This document shows, piece by piece, positions 6,061 through 6,861 of a stretch of DNA of 6,861 nt (position 1 is its first letter; the number at the start of each line of letters is the position of its first letter). Made by a program: the position numbers and the translations under genes. The DNA is taken from the NCBI GenBank assembly GCA_030670005.1, contig DAOVCL010000110.1, forward strand, positions 1 through 6,861, in the 5' to 3' direction. Origin of the DNA: Candidatus Zixiibacteriota bacterium. GTDB lineage: Bacteria; SM23-81; DAOVCL01. The notes beneath the pieces were generated by a model. That model was not told the origin of the DNA. It saw nothing but the letters and a program-made list of their open reading frames with translations, and ran no database searches.

Positions 6061-6094
6061 ATTATAGTATAAGGGATACTATCTGCAATTGCAA
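6061..6094 (-). promoter_or_regulatory. sigma-70-type promoter of the transglycosylase gene
   Basis: On the minus strand TTGCAA (6089-6094), a 17-base spacer and TATACT (6066-6071) form a good -35/-10 pair. An overlapping alternative is TTGCAG (6083-6088), a 16-base spacer and a perfect TATAAT (6061-6066). Transcription would begin near 6055, leaving about 30 bases before the AAGGAGG site. Confidence 0.65.
6064..6093. promoter_or_regulatory. two palindromes overlapping the promoter (candidate operators)
   Basis: ATAGTAT-AAGGG-ATACTAT (6064-6082) is a perfect 7-base inverted repeat with a 5-base centre that covers the -10 element. TGCAATTGCA (6084-6093) is a perfect 10-base palindrome over the -35 element. 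Both are typical sizes for binding by a dimeric repressor, and both would block RNA polymerase. No regulator gene is visible in the window. Confidence 0.45.
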
Positions 6095-6402
6095 GAATAC
6101 TGCGGAATCTTTTTCAACACAGTGCCGTTCTTTTGTCAAACTTCAATACGCCTTTACGATTTTGGTCCTAAACTAATTCTGATTCATCAGGCAGTTCTTT
6201 TAATTTAATTTGTTCCATTTCCTGGAATAAGCATTTACAAGAAGGGGCACAACCTTAGCGAAATTTTGGGTAAGGAATCACTCCTTTGGCAATAATATTT
6301 GGTTCATCTCCATTTTATAGAGAACCAAGGGGAAAAACCTCATTTCTAGTCATCGAAGAGGAGTTTCGTAAATTATTTTCTGAACCATAAAAAGATAATC
6401 CA

Positions 6403-6861
6403 TCATTTTGCAAACTGAATACTATTAATGATTTTATCAAAATCTTGCCTTAGCAAATCAAATACAGAAATAGGAACGTAGCATTGGATGCAAATAAGAT
6501 TATCTTTTACTTTAACGAAGATATGCTTAAACCGCAGATTTGTTCCCTCTTGCCAACCTCTATATTCAAGAACATAAACCTTCTTGCCTTTAAGTTGGCT
6601 GGTTGTACCTGATATCTTCTCGAACTCACTAATCTGTGATCGCAGCTGTTGCTCTATTAGAGGCATTACTGATTCCAATGATGGAATTCCTCCGAGAGCC
6701 AACTCGTGATCCTGAATCTGCGCAGTTCCAGTCATCAACGTATTATAGAGAATTAGCTTAATCTGACGATGTGGAGTTGCAGTACCAAACTCCCAGGAGG
6801 GACCAGGTTTCACTATATTTCCGAATTTTGGAATCCAGCATGTATCACCGACGATAACAAT
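6403..6861 (-). CDS. C-terminal part of an uncharacterised, possibly PsbP/DcrB-like protein (5' end outside window)
   Basis: The frame stays open to the right edge, so at least 152 residues are visible and the true start lies outside. The first in-frame GTG inside the window (6813) has no reason to be the start, because coding-like sequence (VGDTCWIPKFGN) precedes it. The visible part has the strand pattern of Mog1/PsbP-like proteins: a mid region with IPSLESVMPLIEQQL, then GKKVYVLEYRG, LRFKHIFVKVKDNLICIQCYV and a final helix FDLLRQDFDKIINSIQFAK. Proteins of this fold are often secreted or lipid-anchored and poorly characterised; a signal peptide, if any, would be beyond the edge. The assignment rests on pattern similarity only. 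It is separated by about 380 bases from the transglycosylase gene and need not be functionally linked. Confidence 0.55.
   Translation of the reverse strand: MVIVGDTCWIPKFGNIVKPGPSWEFGTATPHRQIKLILYNTLMTGTAQIQDHELALGGIPSLESVMPLIEQQLRSQISEFEKISGTTSQLKGKKVYVLEYRGWQEGTNLRFKHIFVKVKDNLICIQCYVPISVFDLLRQDFDKIINSIQFAK

Larger units (their letters stand above)
6023..6402. other. AT-rich gene-free region upstream of the transglycosylase
   Basis: No credible open frame occurs on either strand over these 380 bases. The left part holds the transglycosylase promoter and palindromes. The right part holds only weak structures: TTGGTTC/GAACCAA (6299-6328) with a 16-base loop, and AAGGA-atcac-TCCTT (6272-6286). 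Neither is followed by a proper T-run, so no terminator is called for the gene that ends at 6403. Bases 6361-6420 have only 16 G+C out of 60. Confidence 0.6.

Noticed and set aside
6299..6328. TTGGTTC/GAACCAA inverted repeat as a terminator for the gene ending at 6403
   Set aside because: The 16-base loop, AT-rich stem and lack of a T-run on the expected side make a rho-independent terminator unlikely.

Overview
The window most likely comes from a bacterium. It carries a membrane-anchored lytic transglycosylase, an enzyme that acts on peptidoglycan, next to the start of a V/A-type (rotary, archaeal/vacuolar-like) ATPase operon. All recognisable genes lie on the minus strand, so transcription runs from high to low coordinates. 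Arg codons are mostly AGG/AGA and the coding strand of the ATPase operon is strikingly purine-rich. Both fit a thermophilic or deep-branching anaerobic lineage, but I cannot name a taxon from this window.

Layout in transcription order: (1) 6861-6403, the C-terminal part of a protein entering from the right edge, with a possible PsbP/DcrB-like fold. (2) 6402-6023, an AT-rich gap holding a good sigma-70-type promoter overlapped by two palindromes. (3) about 6011/5981-5328, a lytic transglycosylase with two N-terminal membrane segments, preceded by a strong Shine-Dalgarno (SD) sequence that points to an unusual CTG start. (4) 5232-4468, a two-domain protein: an unrecognised N-terminal domain followed by a DUF559/Vsr-like PD-(D/E)xK nuclease domain. 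(5) 4467-4078, a long non-coding leader with a candidate promoter and degenerate CACGGAA/CACGAAT-type repeats. (6) 4077-1, five tightly packed V/A-ATPase genes in the order K-E-C-F-A, the last cut by the left edge.

The five ATPase genes encode the membrane ring (K), peripheral-stalk subunit E, central-stalk subunits C and F, and the catalytic subunit A. They are separated by 5, 1, -14 and 0 bases, so they should be one translationally coupled transcript that probably continues into B and D beyond the left edge. The K subunit keeps every side-chain position that binds Na+ in the Enterococcus hirae ring, which suggests a Na+-coupled rather than H+-coupled enzyme. No I (a) or G/H subunit gene precedes K, so the operon starts unusually with the ring gene.

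Base composition steps down at about 4080. Sampled 60-base stretches in the ATPase genes have 31-38 G+C, against 16-25 in the region to the right. No tRNA, rRNA, CRISPR array, insertion sequence or convincing terminator was seen. The most interesting points are the Na+-site signature, the palindromic control region with its probable CTG start, the two-domain nuclease, and the repeats in the ATPase leader.
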